From: Rotaria macrura
Taxonomy: Eukaryota; Rotifera; Eurotatoria; Philodinida; Philodinidae
Assembly: GCA_900239685.1 (NCBI GenBank)
Contig: OENT01000044.1
Span: 186,001 to 250,000, forward strand
Reading direction: 5' to 3'
Length of the DNA stretch: 64,000 bases
A model generated the notes under the pieces. It was not told the origin of the DNA and ran no database searches. It saw nothing but the letters and a program-made list of their open reading frames with translations. Shown piece after piece: positions 1-13,542 of this stretch. The translations under genes were made by a program, and so were the position numbers. Numbering within the stretch: position 1 is the first letter of the stretch; each line of letters begins with the position of its first letter.

Positions 1-1325
1 TCATTCGAGTTGTTTTAAGGTTGTTATTTATTCATACTTGTTCTTGTTCTATGAAATTTCTATTGCTAACAACAAAATTTATTGACTGACATAAATCAAT
101 ACAAATAGATTATGTGTAATTTCATGTCTTCGAACTAACTCATATGCTAAAGAGTATAAACTAGAAATCAGAAAAATCAGCTTAAAAGTCAATACGATAA
201 CAGATGTTATGTTGTATTCATACTTCGACGTAATTAATTGATTGACAAGAGATCAACATCAGCTGGATTCACTAAACTTTCTGTTTTCAATTTAAGAACA
301 TAAATGTGTCACTATTCTCTATCAATATTAGAGATTTATTTCAATCATTGTATGAGAGATTCAAGAACATTCGTGAAAATCAAAAAGAAAAACAATTTTG
401 ATAAAGAATATTCATGCGACTATATCATCATCAATGAAAATCAGAACAATATCCTATGATAAGTTCACGTTGAATTTCCCTAGCCTTTAAAGTAATTAAA
501 ATTATTTCTAGTATTTTATTTTTCATCCTATGAAACCATTGGAATAGATTACACATGAGGTAAATTATCGAATAGATCTTTCCTTCTGATGTGAATATTC
601 TATTAAATAGATTGTGTGACATGAATTCTTTCTGTCCGATCAGTCCATCTAATTTTACATACTGTGACATATGAAGATCTATCAATGAATCATGGTTTCC
701 ATTTTTAGACATGTCATGAAGCTCTATCAATTATTTTTATCCACCTACATCATTAATGGATCGAAAGTTTGAAAACACATCCATCACAATCATCTTACCT
801 GCGATCATATGCAGAGATTTTTCTGTTGTTATTGTTATTTTTGCATTTTGTGAAGTGTTAAATAAAGAAAAACAAAGCTAACGAAACAATTAATGCTAGT
901 GTTTCTACCTTTGCTCTGATATTCTTTTTACGTACGATGTGTTACCTATTTAAGAAAAAAAAAAGAATATCACTGAATTGGCAAGCATTTGAAGCTTAGT
1001 AAGTAATCGAGCCGAAAGGCAATAAGGTTACTGTTATAAAACCCATCTAAGTCACCTATGCTATTTAAAGAACCATATTTTTCTCTAATCTATTTATTCT
1101 TTCTTTCTTATCTACGTGAATGATTAGTCGGTCTTCGAACTTCTCTCATGTTCTTCTGAAAAGATCAGTTAGTAATGCTCTTATTTTTAATCTCAATCGC
1201 ATGTAGAGTTGATATTTTTATTTTTTATTAGATAAATTTTTCTTTCATTTATATTTTAAAAATATAATTAGTTAAATTAAATTTTCAGCAACTGAAACGA
1301 AACAATATCGATTAGTATCAATATT
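1..1325. other. Non-coding stretch at left edge
   Basis: AT-rich sequence without a recognisable gene. A 99-codon open frame on the minus strand (431-730) has no motif I know and no good splice context. It could be an exon of a gene lying off the window, but nothing supports that. A possible splice acceptor (pyrimidine run then CAG at about 1288) lies shortly before the first AMPK gamma start codon at 1326. Confidence 0.5.
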
Positions 1326-1538
1326 ATGCGCCGCCATTCATTAGAACACGATACTATACAACAACAGATCAAATCAATGTTGATGACACCTACACGAAAA
1401 TTTCTCCATGCAAAACATAATAGTGCCAATCATCATAGTATTTTCAATTGTACTCGATCAACACGACGTTTTACCGTACTTGAAGAAAACTATTTTGATA
1501 AGACAGTTGTTAATACTGAACTTAAAACAATTACTGAA
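1326..1538 (+). other. PRKAG: AMPK gamma alternative first coding exon A
   Basis: An ATG opens 71 codons that end in a strong donor (GAA followed by gtatgt), phase 0. The peptide begins [10 protein letters not shown] and is rich in His, Arg and Thr. It splices in phase to the 57-nt exon at 4399 or directly to the core exon at 5287. A CAG acceptor at about 1288 upstream may receive a spliced leader or end a 5' UTR intron. The assignment to this gene rests on matching phase and absence of any other partner downstream. Confidence 0.55.
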
Positions 1539-4500
1539 GTATGTATAAAAATCTGTTGATTATTAGAGACGTTTTTGCCTATTTTTCCACTCTATTTATG
1601 AATCGCCAATGGCATCCACTATGAATTCATGAGAAAAAGTTATTTTACATCGCCTTTTTTATCATTTATTATAGTTTATCGTGGCTATTAACAAAACAGA
1701 AACAAAAAACAACATTTCTATTGCGCTAAACCCTAGATATCTATGGATGTGTGGAGAAGCGAATCAAAATACACTATATCGAGGTTAAAGATAAATGCAC
1801 ATTTGTTTTCAATTTTTTACGCTTGTGACAAAGCTTTTTGTTACTTGTTTAAGTCCCTTATAATGTATATAAAAATCGTTTCTGATTATATGTAGGTGTA
1901 AATACCAGTATCGAATTCTACAGTGCATATTTTATATTCGATTCAGTATACATTTAGTTCTTATTATCACTATTGTTGAGAATGAAAATAGAACGAGGTC
2001 AATGTGTGAGAGACTTAGCAAAAAGAAACAAGTGTTGTGAAGAGCTCCATAGATATAGGTTATGATGCCGAAAAAAAATTAAACAGTGCGCATTGTGCCT
2101 ATGAATACCATACGATAACGTTTATATTTTTACTAGTACTGCTGTTACCACCTAACATAATTTCTTGTTCTTCTTCTTCTTCTTCTCAGTTTTTTTTAAA
2201 GATAAAAACAAATAGAACGATAGCTGCGATGACAACGACGTCAGAAGGCAATGTTTCTCGCTTTATTAAATGACTGGAAGAAGTAGTTGTTGGGCGTGAA
2301 AAACGAGAGAACAAGAATAACAAGGCGCAAGAGCTAGAGTATAAAAACGAGCACAACCGACGTGGGTTTCTGTGCACATGTTCGTGGCTCTGTGAACTAA
2401 TACTAGCTAGTTTATTTCACAAGCAATAAATTTTGCTTAATCGAAAAATCAATCAAGATCGGTGCAGTGTTTTTACCAATGACATGTGATAAAGCTTCTA
2501 CTTTCTCTACAACATTAAATACATTTCACTTTCCAGTAAATGGTCGACCTCGTCTATTTTCAACTCCTGAAAAACAAGACCTCGAAACAATATATGAGGT
2601 AAACTAAAAACACGAGAACAAATGTTTCGTTTCATATTTTGAGATTTTGTTTAACGAGATTGTTTTACTTGCTCTCTCTCTCGCTCACTCGCTCACTTGC
2701 TCGCTCGCTCGGCTGCTCACTCAAGTAAGAAACGCATTCGCACAACATTAAAAAAACCGTCAGATTATTCAAATAAAAAAGTCAAAACTCAAAACGAATT
2801 CGGTTTGCGTGCAATGACGTGAATCATTCGTTTTCTTTTCTTCTTCAGAATCATCAACTTATTTTAAGTATCCATAAGAATTTCATAAATCTTCTTGTAC
2901 TTTAACTATTAAAAAATCATTAATACCTGCGTGTATTTACCGTATGACCAGATTCTATACTGCTGACAATAAAGAGTCACCTGATTCAAATATGTACTTA
3001 TTTTTTGATTTATTATTGGTCGAAAGTATAGTAATTGAAGTAATACTCGCAGGTGTGTTTATGTGATTAAATAATACTCCCGTATCTCGTCATTATATCA
3101 GCGAATGAAATTTTAATTGCCTATTCGAATTTCAGTATCTCTTAGAAATTATACAGATTTTAATTAAGCGAAGATTGAAACATTGTTTTTCTTCGTTCTA
3201 TTATTTTTTTCTCATTTGTACTGATAAAAAATATAAGAATGACAAGAGCAGTCATAACTTTCGTTTTAATCAAAATAAAGATTTTCATGTCATACCAAAA
3301 AACGTTTGAGTACATATATGCATATGTTCTTGTTTTTTTTTGTCTGTTATTGAAACCATATTTTGTAATAAAATCAATTGCTTCTGGTTTAATTTCCACT
3401 TGAACGATTTTCTATGAGATCGTTTTGTTTTTTATATTATTTGAATTTATTTTATTAATCCAAGGATTATTTTCTTTAAGTTTCTAACCACTTTTTTGTC
3501 TTGATACATTTTTATTGACATACAATCTTACATTTGATAATTTCTCCAAGTCAATGAATAGAAATAGTCATGCAAAATATAGAATAGTATTTGAATTTCG
3601 ATGAAGTTCTTCGCTAAAAAAGACCTATCTTAAGTATTTCAAAACAATAATATTTACAGAAAGAAAAACAATAATAATAATGAAATGATATTATTATACA
3701 AAATAAATAAGTGACTTTATTTTTATATGAATAAATTAGATTGTTGAATCGAATTTCATGTTATTTCTTTTTCATGAATAAACACATAGAAAGAAAAATT
3801 TTCTTTAAAATCAAGCACTTTAGTAATTAAATTTAACAAAAAAAAGTCGGCAACATTATCCTTGTGGTAAATTTAGAATAAGCATCATAATTTGAATTCA
3901 ATTTCAATACTATTCATCCTTAGGTTCTTTTTGTTAATGGTGAAGCATAAATTAATATATGCTTGCTTTAATATATTTTTGTTTATGATTAATTATACCC
4001 TCGTTTTCCTTTCATCTGTGCGCGTGATATGAATACTGTAGGCAAGAAAGGAATAAAGCCAATACTAATTGGTTCGCTTTAGTTTTTGAACTGACTTGAT
4101 AATGTCATTTCTCTTTGAAATCAGTTAGTTATTGTAATAAATTCGTTGACAACATTAGTATGACAACTCAATAATGATATATAATTCTTTCTCGTCATAT
4201 GAATTATGTTTCTCTACTTTTTTTTTCTTTTATTTTCCGCATGATTGATCCTTTATGCAAAATCCCATCTTTCTTTCTTTTTCTGCTATAAGACATCCCA
4301 TTGGCTAGATAAATAACATCAGTTATTTCTTTTTATCAATACCATACTTGAAACTGACATAGATTGATCGTCTCTAGTATTTGTATTTCTTTTGGCAGAA
4401 CATCGTTTTTGATCAGTATACTATTCAATATTTAGATACGATGCGTGTTACTCGAGTGAGTTGTTTTCTTTTTCATCATTGTCTTTTCTCATTTCTCGTT

Positions 4501-7500
4501 ATAATTATACTCTCAATCTATGTTGTAGTTTGGATCTGAGAAGAAAAAGAGAATGTTTTTTGTCGCCGTCTACATACACGGCAGAAACAACGGGACGGCC
4601 TATCGATAAATGCAGAAGTATTAAAGACGAAGGAGGAAAAAAGCGCATCCGGTTTTTTCCCTGTAGGCGATAGTATTTTCTTACATGTAGCTATAGACGC
4701 TGCAGTTGTTCGTGTAAAAAAACCAAAAGAAAAGTCGAAAAAAAGGTTCTCTCTTTCTCTGTCTCTACGACATTTTATTGAACGTTTATAGTTGGTAAAA
4801 ACAGAAGAAACATGTTTTTATCTATCGTTTGTGACTTGGTATTTTCGTTGCAAAGTATCGAAATAAAGAACAGAAAAATATGCATTCTCTGTATCTAAAC
4901 GAGTCGCACAGACGAGGAAAAAAAAAGAAATAAACATAATTACATCATATTCTTTTTCTTTTTTTTATTCTTGTCGCAAGAGCCGAAACTACATACATAG
5001 CGTTTTTTCTCCCAAAGAAAGAATAAAAGCACGAGGCAGTAGCAATACAGTATTTCTATCGAATAAACATAACTAATATATAGATTCTTTTATCCTCTTT
5101 CGACAAAAAAGGAGAAAAAATCTATAGAAATTATGACAGCACATACTCATTCGACACGAACAGCCGTATTACTTGATACAGTCGAAGAAATGGTAAGTTC
5201 AAGTAAAAAGAATTGGATAGAAAATAAGAAAAGAAATCAACATAGTTTTTTTTTATATGAAAAAAAAATAATAACACATCATTTAGAATGAAGCTAATAC
5301 TACAACTGCTAGTTGTGATCAAATTGACATAGATCGAGCGCACACACCGAATAAATCAAATACTGATTCAACATCAAAACGAGCTCGAATACAAGCTGTT
5401 TTTTCTTCGCTTAGTCAAAATAATGATAAAAAAGCCAACGCAGTATTAACTAATTCTATTGGAGTATTATCTCACACAAGTAATAGTACTTCCGGCCCTG
5501 GCGGCGGTGATGCTGCTACTGCTGCTGCTCATAGTGGAACAAACGATGGATCTGATCAACGGAATATTGTTGCTTCTCTTGCTCCACATGCCAATGCTGC
5601 CATGCCTGTGACTTCATTAAGTTTACCGCCTGGTAAATCGAACGTGACAAATCCATTACCTCCATTACCGCCATCAAGAAAAGATCATCATAGTCGACGT
5701 ACTCGTTCTCGTTCGAAAACTGATACGCAATCAGTATCGGATAAATCTCTTTTTTCAAGAATATTTTCGAAAAAATCTAAAAAACCTATGGGAACATTAA
5801 TAACAACAACAACAAAATCGATCGATCTTGATGTAAATAAAAAACGACCAACTCTTATCAATCAATCATCATTAGTCAAAGATACTCCACGATCAACCAT
5901 TGACGAAGAAGATGAATATGGTGATGATGATGATGATCCACATATTTCGACTGGTTCTCTGTCAGATACTGATCCTCTCGACGAAAAGGATGATGTTATA
6001 AATACGAGTCTTAGCTCTACTACAACGTTAGCTGGAAGTCAAAAAAGTAGTAGCTCTGTAAAGAAGTCAAACGTTTCTTCACATCTCACCACATTACCTA
6101 CATCAGATTCGCAGTATTACGCATCTATGTCATCGGCACCGACTGGCTTTTCAATTTCTTATCATAAATTTTTAACTAAAGGTAGTGATGATCTTCGAAT
6201 ACAAGCAGCTCTAGGTCGACTTCAGCAACAAAATAAAAAAGGAACCACTGCCGGTACAAGTAATTTGATGGTATGTCATCTACGACTCTTTTATATTTTC
6301 TACTATTTACTTTTTTAGCATGAAATTCTTTTCTTATTTCCTTTCGTTCCCATTATGCTCTCTATGTGTGTGTCTCTTTCTCTCTCTCTCATTTTATGCT
6401 TGCGTTCAATACATTGCATGTATTTTATGAAGACTTGTTGCATATACTTGGCATAGATCCAAAGATGCATCAGTAAGAATAGGAAAAGATGTGCGAAGAA
6501 GAAGAAAAAAAATACCACTTGCTCGTCTACATGCTGAAGATTTCGCTCTGATGCTTGCTATTCTCTGAGTTTGCTCGTTTTAGAAAATAATTTTATTCAT
6601 TTATGCAAAACTCTGTCTTTTACTTTTCAATTTTAGTCACTCTTTCAAGATCCCAATCGAAGTGGTAAGATTAAATGACATGACTATGTTTATTCATCCT
6701 AAACTTTCAGGAACACAAAGTCCAACTTCTATGAGTGGCACAACTCGAGTTAAAACATTTTCGGGGCAAACAATAATTACTCGAAATAGTTCATCATCTG
6801 ACCAACCACCAACATATTGTATTCGTCCGTCGGTTTGTCTTAGCTTAAAAGAGAGTACCCTAACATAAAGTTATTAACCTCATTTTCATTTTTCTTTTCA
6901 GTCTGTTTCACCTACTCCTGATTCCGATGAAGCATTTAGTAAGAAAGAGTCTTTATAATTTATTTTTTGTAACTGCATTTTCTTGCTTGTTTTCTTTTAG
7001 TAAGTGACGACGAAATTTATACACATTTTATGAAATACAATACATGCTATGATATAATGCCTAAAAGTTCTAAACTAGTTATATTCGATACTCAATTAGC
7101 AGTGAAGAAAGCATTTTTCGCTCTCGTATATAATGGTGTACGTGCAGCACCATTATGGGATACAAAGAGACAGAAATTTATTGGCTTATTAACAATAACA
7201 GATTTTATTCTTATACTACAAAAATATTATAGAGAGCCACATGCTCATATAGAAGAATTAGAAGAACATCGAATTGAGACATGGAGAGAAGTTTTACGAG
7301 AATATGAAAAACCTTTACTTTACATAAGACCAAATCAGAGGTAAAATCGTATTGATTTTGAAAAATAAAATCGAAAAAACTTCTTTTTTAATTGTAGTCT
7401 ATTCGAAGCAGTTCGCATTTTAGTAGAAAACCGTGTTCATCGATTACCAATTATCGATCCAATAACAAATAATGTTGTTTTTATTTTGACACATAAACGT

Positions 7501-8251
7501 ATATTAAGATTTTTTTATTTATATGTAAGTAAATTTTTCTATATGATGAAATACCGAAACAACAGGCGATGTATTCTTCGTAGATTTATGATTGGCCACA
7601 ACCTTCTTTTATGTCTAAAACTTTGGACGAACTAAAAATTGGAACGTATGATAATCTTATGATTGTATGTTTTGATTGGAATGATTTCTTCTGTTTTACT
7701 TACTTTTCATACTTCAAAATTTGAATTAAATTTTAGATTGAAGAAACTTCAACAGTGATCGAAGCCTTAAATTATTTTGTGAAATATCGTGTTTCAGCAT
7801 TACCTGTTGTTGATAAAAATAGGAAATTAGTTAATATATATTCAAAATTTGATGTTATTGTAAGTCAATCAGGAAATTTGTTTTGTTTTCACTCTGATGA
7901 TGCATTTTCTTTTGAACTTATCATTGTTAGGGTTTAGCACCAGATAAAAGTTACCGAAATTTAAACGTGACAATAAATGAAGCATTATCATATCGGAAGG
8001 AACGTTTTGAAGCAGTAGCTAAATGTCATAAGCACGAATTATTATCAACATGCATGGAACGCATTGTTAAAGCAGAAGTGCATCGTTTAGTTATTGTAGA
8101 TCATGATCAACATGTGATTGGTATACTTTCATTATCTGATTTACTTTATTATATTGTTATACGTCCAACTAAAACCGAAAATAAACCAACAACCATAATC
8201 ACACCAGCGGAAACATCTACAACGACAGAATCTAATCAAATAAAAGAATAA
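1326..8251 (+). CDS. PRKAG: AMP-activated protein kinase gamma subunit (four CBS repeats), alternative N-termini
   Basis: This is the regulatory, nucleotide-sensing subunit of the heterotrimeric energy sensor AMPK. Core exons, all GT-AG and phase-compatible: 5287-6270, 6637-6664, 6711-6832, 6902-6938, 7001-7340, 7398-7524, 7584-7664, 7737-7859, 7931-8251. Alternative first exons are 1326-1538, 2479-2598 and 5133-5192; exon 4399-4455 can join the first two to the core. Predicted products are about 810, 779 and 740 residues. The C-terminal part has four CBS repeats: CBS1 with [10 protein letters not shown] and TITDF, CBS2 with [11 protein letters not shown]3 with [10 protein letters not shown] and SKFDVI, CBS4 with VHRLVIVD and LSLSD. 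The Arg, His and Asp positions used for adenine nucleotides in mammalian gamma1 appear kept, as does the family linker [12 protein letters not shown]. The N-terminal 400 residues are Ser/Thr-rich and look disordered, as in long gamma2/SNF4A-gamma isoforms. Family assignment is secure; the exact 5' isoform set is inferred. Confidence 0.95.
2479..2598 (+). other. PRKAG: AMPK gamma alternative first coding exon B
   Basis: Forty codons starting MTCDKASTF and ending ETIYE before a gtaaac donor, phase 0. Like exon A, it ends in an acidic residue at the junction, so both would read into the same 4399 exon. The stretch just after it (2671-2722) is a CT/GCTC-rich simple repeat inside the intron. There is no upstream acceptor that keeps frame with exon A, so it is best read as a separate promoter's first exon. 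Confidence 0.55.
2671..2722. repeat. CT/GCTC simple repeat
   Basis: A run of CTCTCT followed by imperfect GCTCACTC and GCTCGCTC units, lying in the intron after AMPK gamma first exon B. It could be a GAGA-like promoter element or plain simple sequence; the sequence alone does not decide. Confidence 0.7.
4399..4455 (+). other. PRKAG: AMPK gamma 57-nt internal exon
   Basis: A small exon flanked by a good acceptor (pyrimidines then gcag) and a gtgagt donor, 19 codons, phase 0 at both ends. It reads [19 protein letters not shown]. Phase 0 ends let it be included or skipped without breaking frame. It would sit between first exons A/B and the core exon at 5287; first exon C lies downstream of it and cannot use it. 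Confidence 0.5.
5133..5192 (+). other. PRKAG: AMPK gamma alternative first coding exon C
   Basis: Twenty codons, [12 protein letters not shown] to VEEM, ending exactly at a gtaagt donor in phase 0 and separated by a 94-bp intron from the core exon at 5287. It is the closest first exon to the core and gives the shortest of the three predicted proteins. Confidence 0.6.
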
Positions 8252-10014
8252 TTGATTTAAGCTTTATTTGCGATCACGACCCGGTGATGACAATGCGTTA
8301 TTATATTCTATATTTTGTTTTTAAACATATGGTTTCTATGATTTAAAATACTGTATTTTTCATTATGTGCCAAGAGAAAAGGAAACAACAGTTGACAAAA
8401 AGATTTTGTTTTTTTTTTGATTGTCTTTCAATCTTGTATAGTTTGCTTGTGTGATTCATTCATATCTTTGTCTACCAGAGATTTATTATTATGCGCCTAA
8501 CGAAAGAAAAACAATTATTGGTTATCTTTTTTCAAGAATAATAGAATCAATATAATAGAATATAAAATATATGAATGCTCAGAAATGAGAATATAAAATG
8601 AATTGATCTCTATTGACGATCGTGACAGTTTGTTCGATATTTAATTTCTTGATCAATATCAAATGTTTGCGCTTCATTTGTCATGTCGTAATAGTTAAAC
8701 ACATTTAACATGCAATATTGACGGACTTTCAAGTAAATACTTGAAAAATAGAAAATTTTATGGGAATGCTATTAACGATAAATATGTTTCCGATGTCGTA
8801 TCTATTTATCGTTTCTAGCTGGAAAATATCTGAATAAGATCTTATATCTGTTATCGATGAAATAAAACTAGAAATAAATAATACATGATTTGATTTGACA
8901 ATGATATGAATAAATCTTGTGATTGTGTGGTTAAACGAGTGAAGATGTTGCTTTTTGTTTCATGACAGTCGGGGTTATTTAAAAAACAACATGATTTGCA
9001 TAGCTAGCAAGTTTTCTTCCGAATATAGAATTCACGGTACAATTTTTTGATGGCTATTTATCGTGAAATTATGGACACCTTCAATATTGACCTGGTGAAA
9101 GATTGGTATATGATTGAAATTTCTTACACTTATAATAGAAAACATTCGTATGATCTATGATCTGTTGTGTGCATGTGTTTGTTTAATCATTTCCGTATCA
9201 TATAGTGCTCGAAAGAATGAAATGTATGATGAAAGACAATTTTCGATGTAGAAGAAAAAATACAATGCCTGTTCTTGAGTAGAATCGTTGAGTAAATACT
9301 CCAGCTCATACTGTAGTTTATGACTTGTCATACATCGCTCAAATACTGATTGCACGTAAAGATACATAACAATAGGCTGAGATCTACTGAGAAAACTATA
9401 GTAAGATTTTCAGCCGTTTACTATCATCTCTGGCAGAGATATTTATCAGACAAGAGCCAATACTAACATATTTGCTCAATCTAATATCTCTACTCGGAAT
9501 TATTTTCAATATTTGTTTTTCTTCGAAAGAAGATTTCAAAATACATTGCCTATCAGACCGTTTTGTTCTGCAATTCTTACCGATTGAATGGAGAAAGGAG
9601 ATCGTCAGATTCATGACGGGAAATACCTTTCTAGAAAAAAAAATATACGTCAATGCATTGTAAAACATCTTTCAAAAAATTTTGAATTTTGAGAGGCGTT
9701 CCATTGTAGAAGTTGCCATATATTTTGCTACAAATTGAAGTGAAATTTCAGAAGATCGAATTCTTTGAATAATTTTACAGCAATTGAAGTCGAATTTCTC
9801 TAGTTTTTTTCATGCTTATTTATTCGAATCGAAAAAATTCTGCACAAAACAAAACGAATTGCTGAGTTACATTTTTTAAAAATCTTCTGTAGTTGGTTGT
9901 TTTTGTTTTTAAATAAATCGTAACACGAATTTCTTTCCTTTTTTATTTTATGGAGGTGAAACTTTTGAATCTCCATTTGACAATTTGAATTTCGATTCGT
10001 TTGAAAATCATAAT

Positions 10015-10033
10015 TATATATATATATATATAT
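10015..10033. repeat. TA microsatellite
   Basis: Uninterrupted TA dinucleotide run in intergenic DNA. Confidence 0.85.
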
Positions 10034-13000
10034 CAATTCTTTTTTTTGTTATTTGAATATATAAGATATAGAGTATAATGAAATATTGTATTTGCAGGTA
10101 ATTTACTATGTTTTAAGCGATTATCTGCAATATTATCATTAGTTAAGTTACTTCTTTCGTTTTATGTGAAGGAGACGTCAAGATATCATGGTTTGCCTGT
10201 TATGTAAAGTTGTAATAAACAAGAAAATAGTTATCAATTGCAATGAATTAGGTAGTTAGAAAAAAAAACAACCTTAACGTATGTTCGTATAAAAGAAGTT
10301 AGAGTAGCTATCGAGATTATAGAAACAGTCCTCATATTTGGAGTAGAGAAATGTTCACTGACAGAAGTTTCAGTGTTTAAACAAGTCTACATGTATATAA
10401 CAAAAACAAAACTTAATATAAAAGAAATGGCCTCCGATAGGTGGCATCTATCCAGAAGCTCTTTGAATACAAAACATAATCAAACAAGTTTTAGGATTAA
10501 AAACCTCCTTGTTACCTGCCGCTCAGTCAACACTTGATCATTTTCGGTCAGTTGTTTTTTTTATCACCATTAGGTGAAATCGATTCTTTTTCTTTGAGGT
10601 GGGGGGGGGGCGAGGGTGAGATAAAGTTTATCGTAAAAGCTCAAAATTCACTTAAAATTCTTGTGTTAGTAGTGAACACGTTAAAAAAATTGCTTTGGTA
10701 GCATGAATATGTTATTAACTGGAATACCAATAAAATCATTCCACAGTAAATTGAAATATTGAGTACTAAGTTAAAAATTATATTGATTCTAAAATGGCAA
10801 AACTGTGAGGGTATTTTCCTTCAAATTTATCTTAGACGTTTTTTGTTTTTTGACGGAAATTCATTTTTCTTTGTGGGAGATGCCTAAAACAATTCTGTTT
10901 TATACATCTGAGGTATTTATTACAGTGCACTTGCAAGATTTTTGTCATGAAATGTTGTTGAAAGAATAGCAGGTAAACCTTTAGGGCAAGTTAACTAAAC
11001 GAATAACATGCACTGTCAAAATTTATAGTTCTCTCTTCCTCGGACGACGTATAAAATGTACTGCTTACTTCCATAGGTGCATTAAAATTATTTTGTTTCT
11101 ATACCTAGGGGTTTATGAATATACTTAGTGATAGTGAGTCTAGTAGAAACTAGTCGAACCCTACTTAATCTGTACTGGAGAATCATTGCGAATGTTTTTT
11201 TTCTTCGAATAGCATACGAAAACTAACGATGATTGTGTATGAATCAAATTTTTGGAAAACAAATGTAACAAAAACAAAGAAATGTTGCTTTCAAAGATAG
11301 AAAATGTCAAATCAACACTTTGATATGACAGGGAAGCTAACCGATATGTTTTCTATTATCGCATATGACAAGAATTAAGCAAATAATACCTATGAATTCG
11401 ATGATTCATTTGACCTTCATCGTCTCAGATTTCGATAATGTTCAAGAAAAAACAACGAGGAAACTGATGCTACCACTAAAAGAAAATCCCATTGGTATCA
11501 TCATTTGAGGAAACTAAAAAAATCTTAAGATATTTATTAAATTATCACTGATAAATCACATAATGACAAAAGAATATCCATAAAATGAATGTTTACTGGA
11601 TCCCTTCATCACCAACACAATCTTCGCTTTCATCCATTTTTCTGATCATCATAAGTGAGTGTGGAACGAAAAAGAAATTCGATTGACAATCACTAATTTA
11701 GAAAACAAAAATTCATTGCACTTAGTAATATATACACATAATTGTCTTTTGTCATTATAAGCACACTTTCAAGATTCGATGGATATTTTTGGCATGAGAA
11801 ATGTTTTATTTATTTTTGTCTTCATGAGAAGAAACGGGAAAAGTTTTAATCAGATATTCTTTTACTTTCTAATTTCATGCAGCAAGTGATTTTCAAGTAG
11901 AAATAGTTTTAATCATGTCTTTTTAATTAGAAACAGTTTCTACTCGAATCAAAATAGATGCACAAAGAGAAAACAGTAAATAATTAATGTTTGTTTCTAT
12001 TGGATTTTGTTCTCGTATGTGCATAAATTTGTATAATTTCTTCAGTGGCACATATTGACATTCACAGGTGATATTTCAATAGAATTCAGATGAAAGATTG
12101 AAAAATACTAACGCTAGTTTTACAAACAGATGCATGTGCCAAAGGAAACCAAGTAAACTCTCAGTTTTAGCAATCATACACGAGAGCAAATGTTGATTGT
12201 TAAGTTTCAAGTTCTTTATTAACACAATTATGCATCAATCTTATTCTATTAAAAATCAGAATTTGACTCATTTAAATATCCACGAACAAGGCTATTTCAA
12301 CTTATTGGCAAGAATATATAATTTTTTACAGATACGTATATATCTAACCATAGATATGGATTGCATTACAAAAAAATTCAAAATAACTCTTGTAATTTCA
12401 ATTGTATTAGTGATCTCTTTCATAAGATTACAACATGTCTTAGACAATATATAAGTGTCGTTTAATCTTTGTATTAATGTATACGTTGTAGATTTATACT
12501 TCAATAATCTTTATGTTTCTCTTTCGCGAAAATCATGCTTAACTTTCAATTTTTATTACTCTTCTATAGAAAATTCGAAGATAAAAAGCAACTATGATAC
12601 TTTAAGTTCAAAGACATATAAAATAAACCATCAACTATTGAACTCATAGTATTTTTAAAAACGGAATGAAAAATCTTTTTTTTTCCAATGCAATACTCTC
12701 ACCGATCTCTTCTATGAAGAAAAAGAAAAACATGAAAAAAATCATGAAAATAATGGAGAAAGCTACTAGGCGGTACCTGTAAACTCTTGCACAGCTACTT
12801 CGAAATAATCGTGCTGTCAGATATGCTCCGATTGAAATTATATACATCCTGTATGCATCATTTCTTGTTTTGTTTAATTTCTCATTTTCTTTCGTATGTA
12901 AATATCATGATAAATCATATCACGCCATTTCCTGTCACAATAATCTTATTGGAAACTTTAAAAGAATATTATCGTCATGATAATTGACATATAATTAGAT

Positions 13001-13516
13001 AATAGTACTCTGACTGTTAAAATTGAATCAGATGAACATTTCGTATTTCTTGCAAAATTCATTACCAATGAAATTATTAATATATGTGAACATCATTTGA
13101 AAGTAGAATTCCTCGTTAATTTTTGTCGTACTGAAATTTTCATCAGAATAATATATCTTATGTGAATAGGTAGTTATAAATTTTTAAGAAAATTATCTAA
13201 CGGAAATAAGATATACCAAATGCAGGTCAGTATCAATCCTCAGTACAAATCATACTACATATTTGAGTACTTTTATTCATAATGAAAGATTATTGGTTTT
13301 AGTTTCACAGCGTGAAAAATGATTAGCTTTCATAAACACAGATATCTTTAATAAAAAATATAATCCTTTTTTCTCTACAGGCTACTTCAGAGTTTTGATG
13401 AGAGAAATGGCATAGCGAGAGAGAAACAGAGAGACAGAGAGAGAACGAAGGGTCAGCATCACATTAGAGAAATACAGGCAAGCATGTCAGAAGCAACATT
13501 TTCTTATGCGCAACAT

Positions 13517-13542
13517 TATCTCTTTATAATTATAAAGAGATA
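13517..13542. repeat. Perfect 26-bp palindrome
   Basis: The half-site TATCTCTTTATAA is followed at once by its exact reverse complement with no spacer. It includes GATA cores (TATC and GATA) at both ends. It could be a dimeric binding site or a chance AT palindrome. Confidence 0.8.

Noticed and set aside
10598..10616. G-run as a G-quadruplex
   Set aside because: It is one homopolymer run followed by GAGGG, not four separate tracts in a clear pattern; it could also be a sequencing-length artefact.
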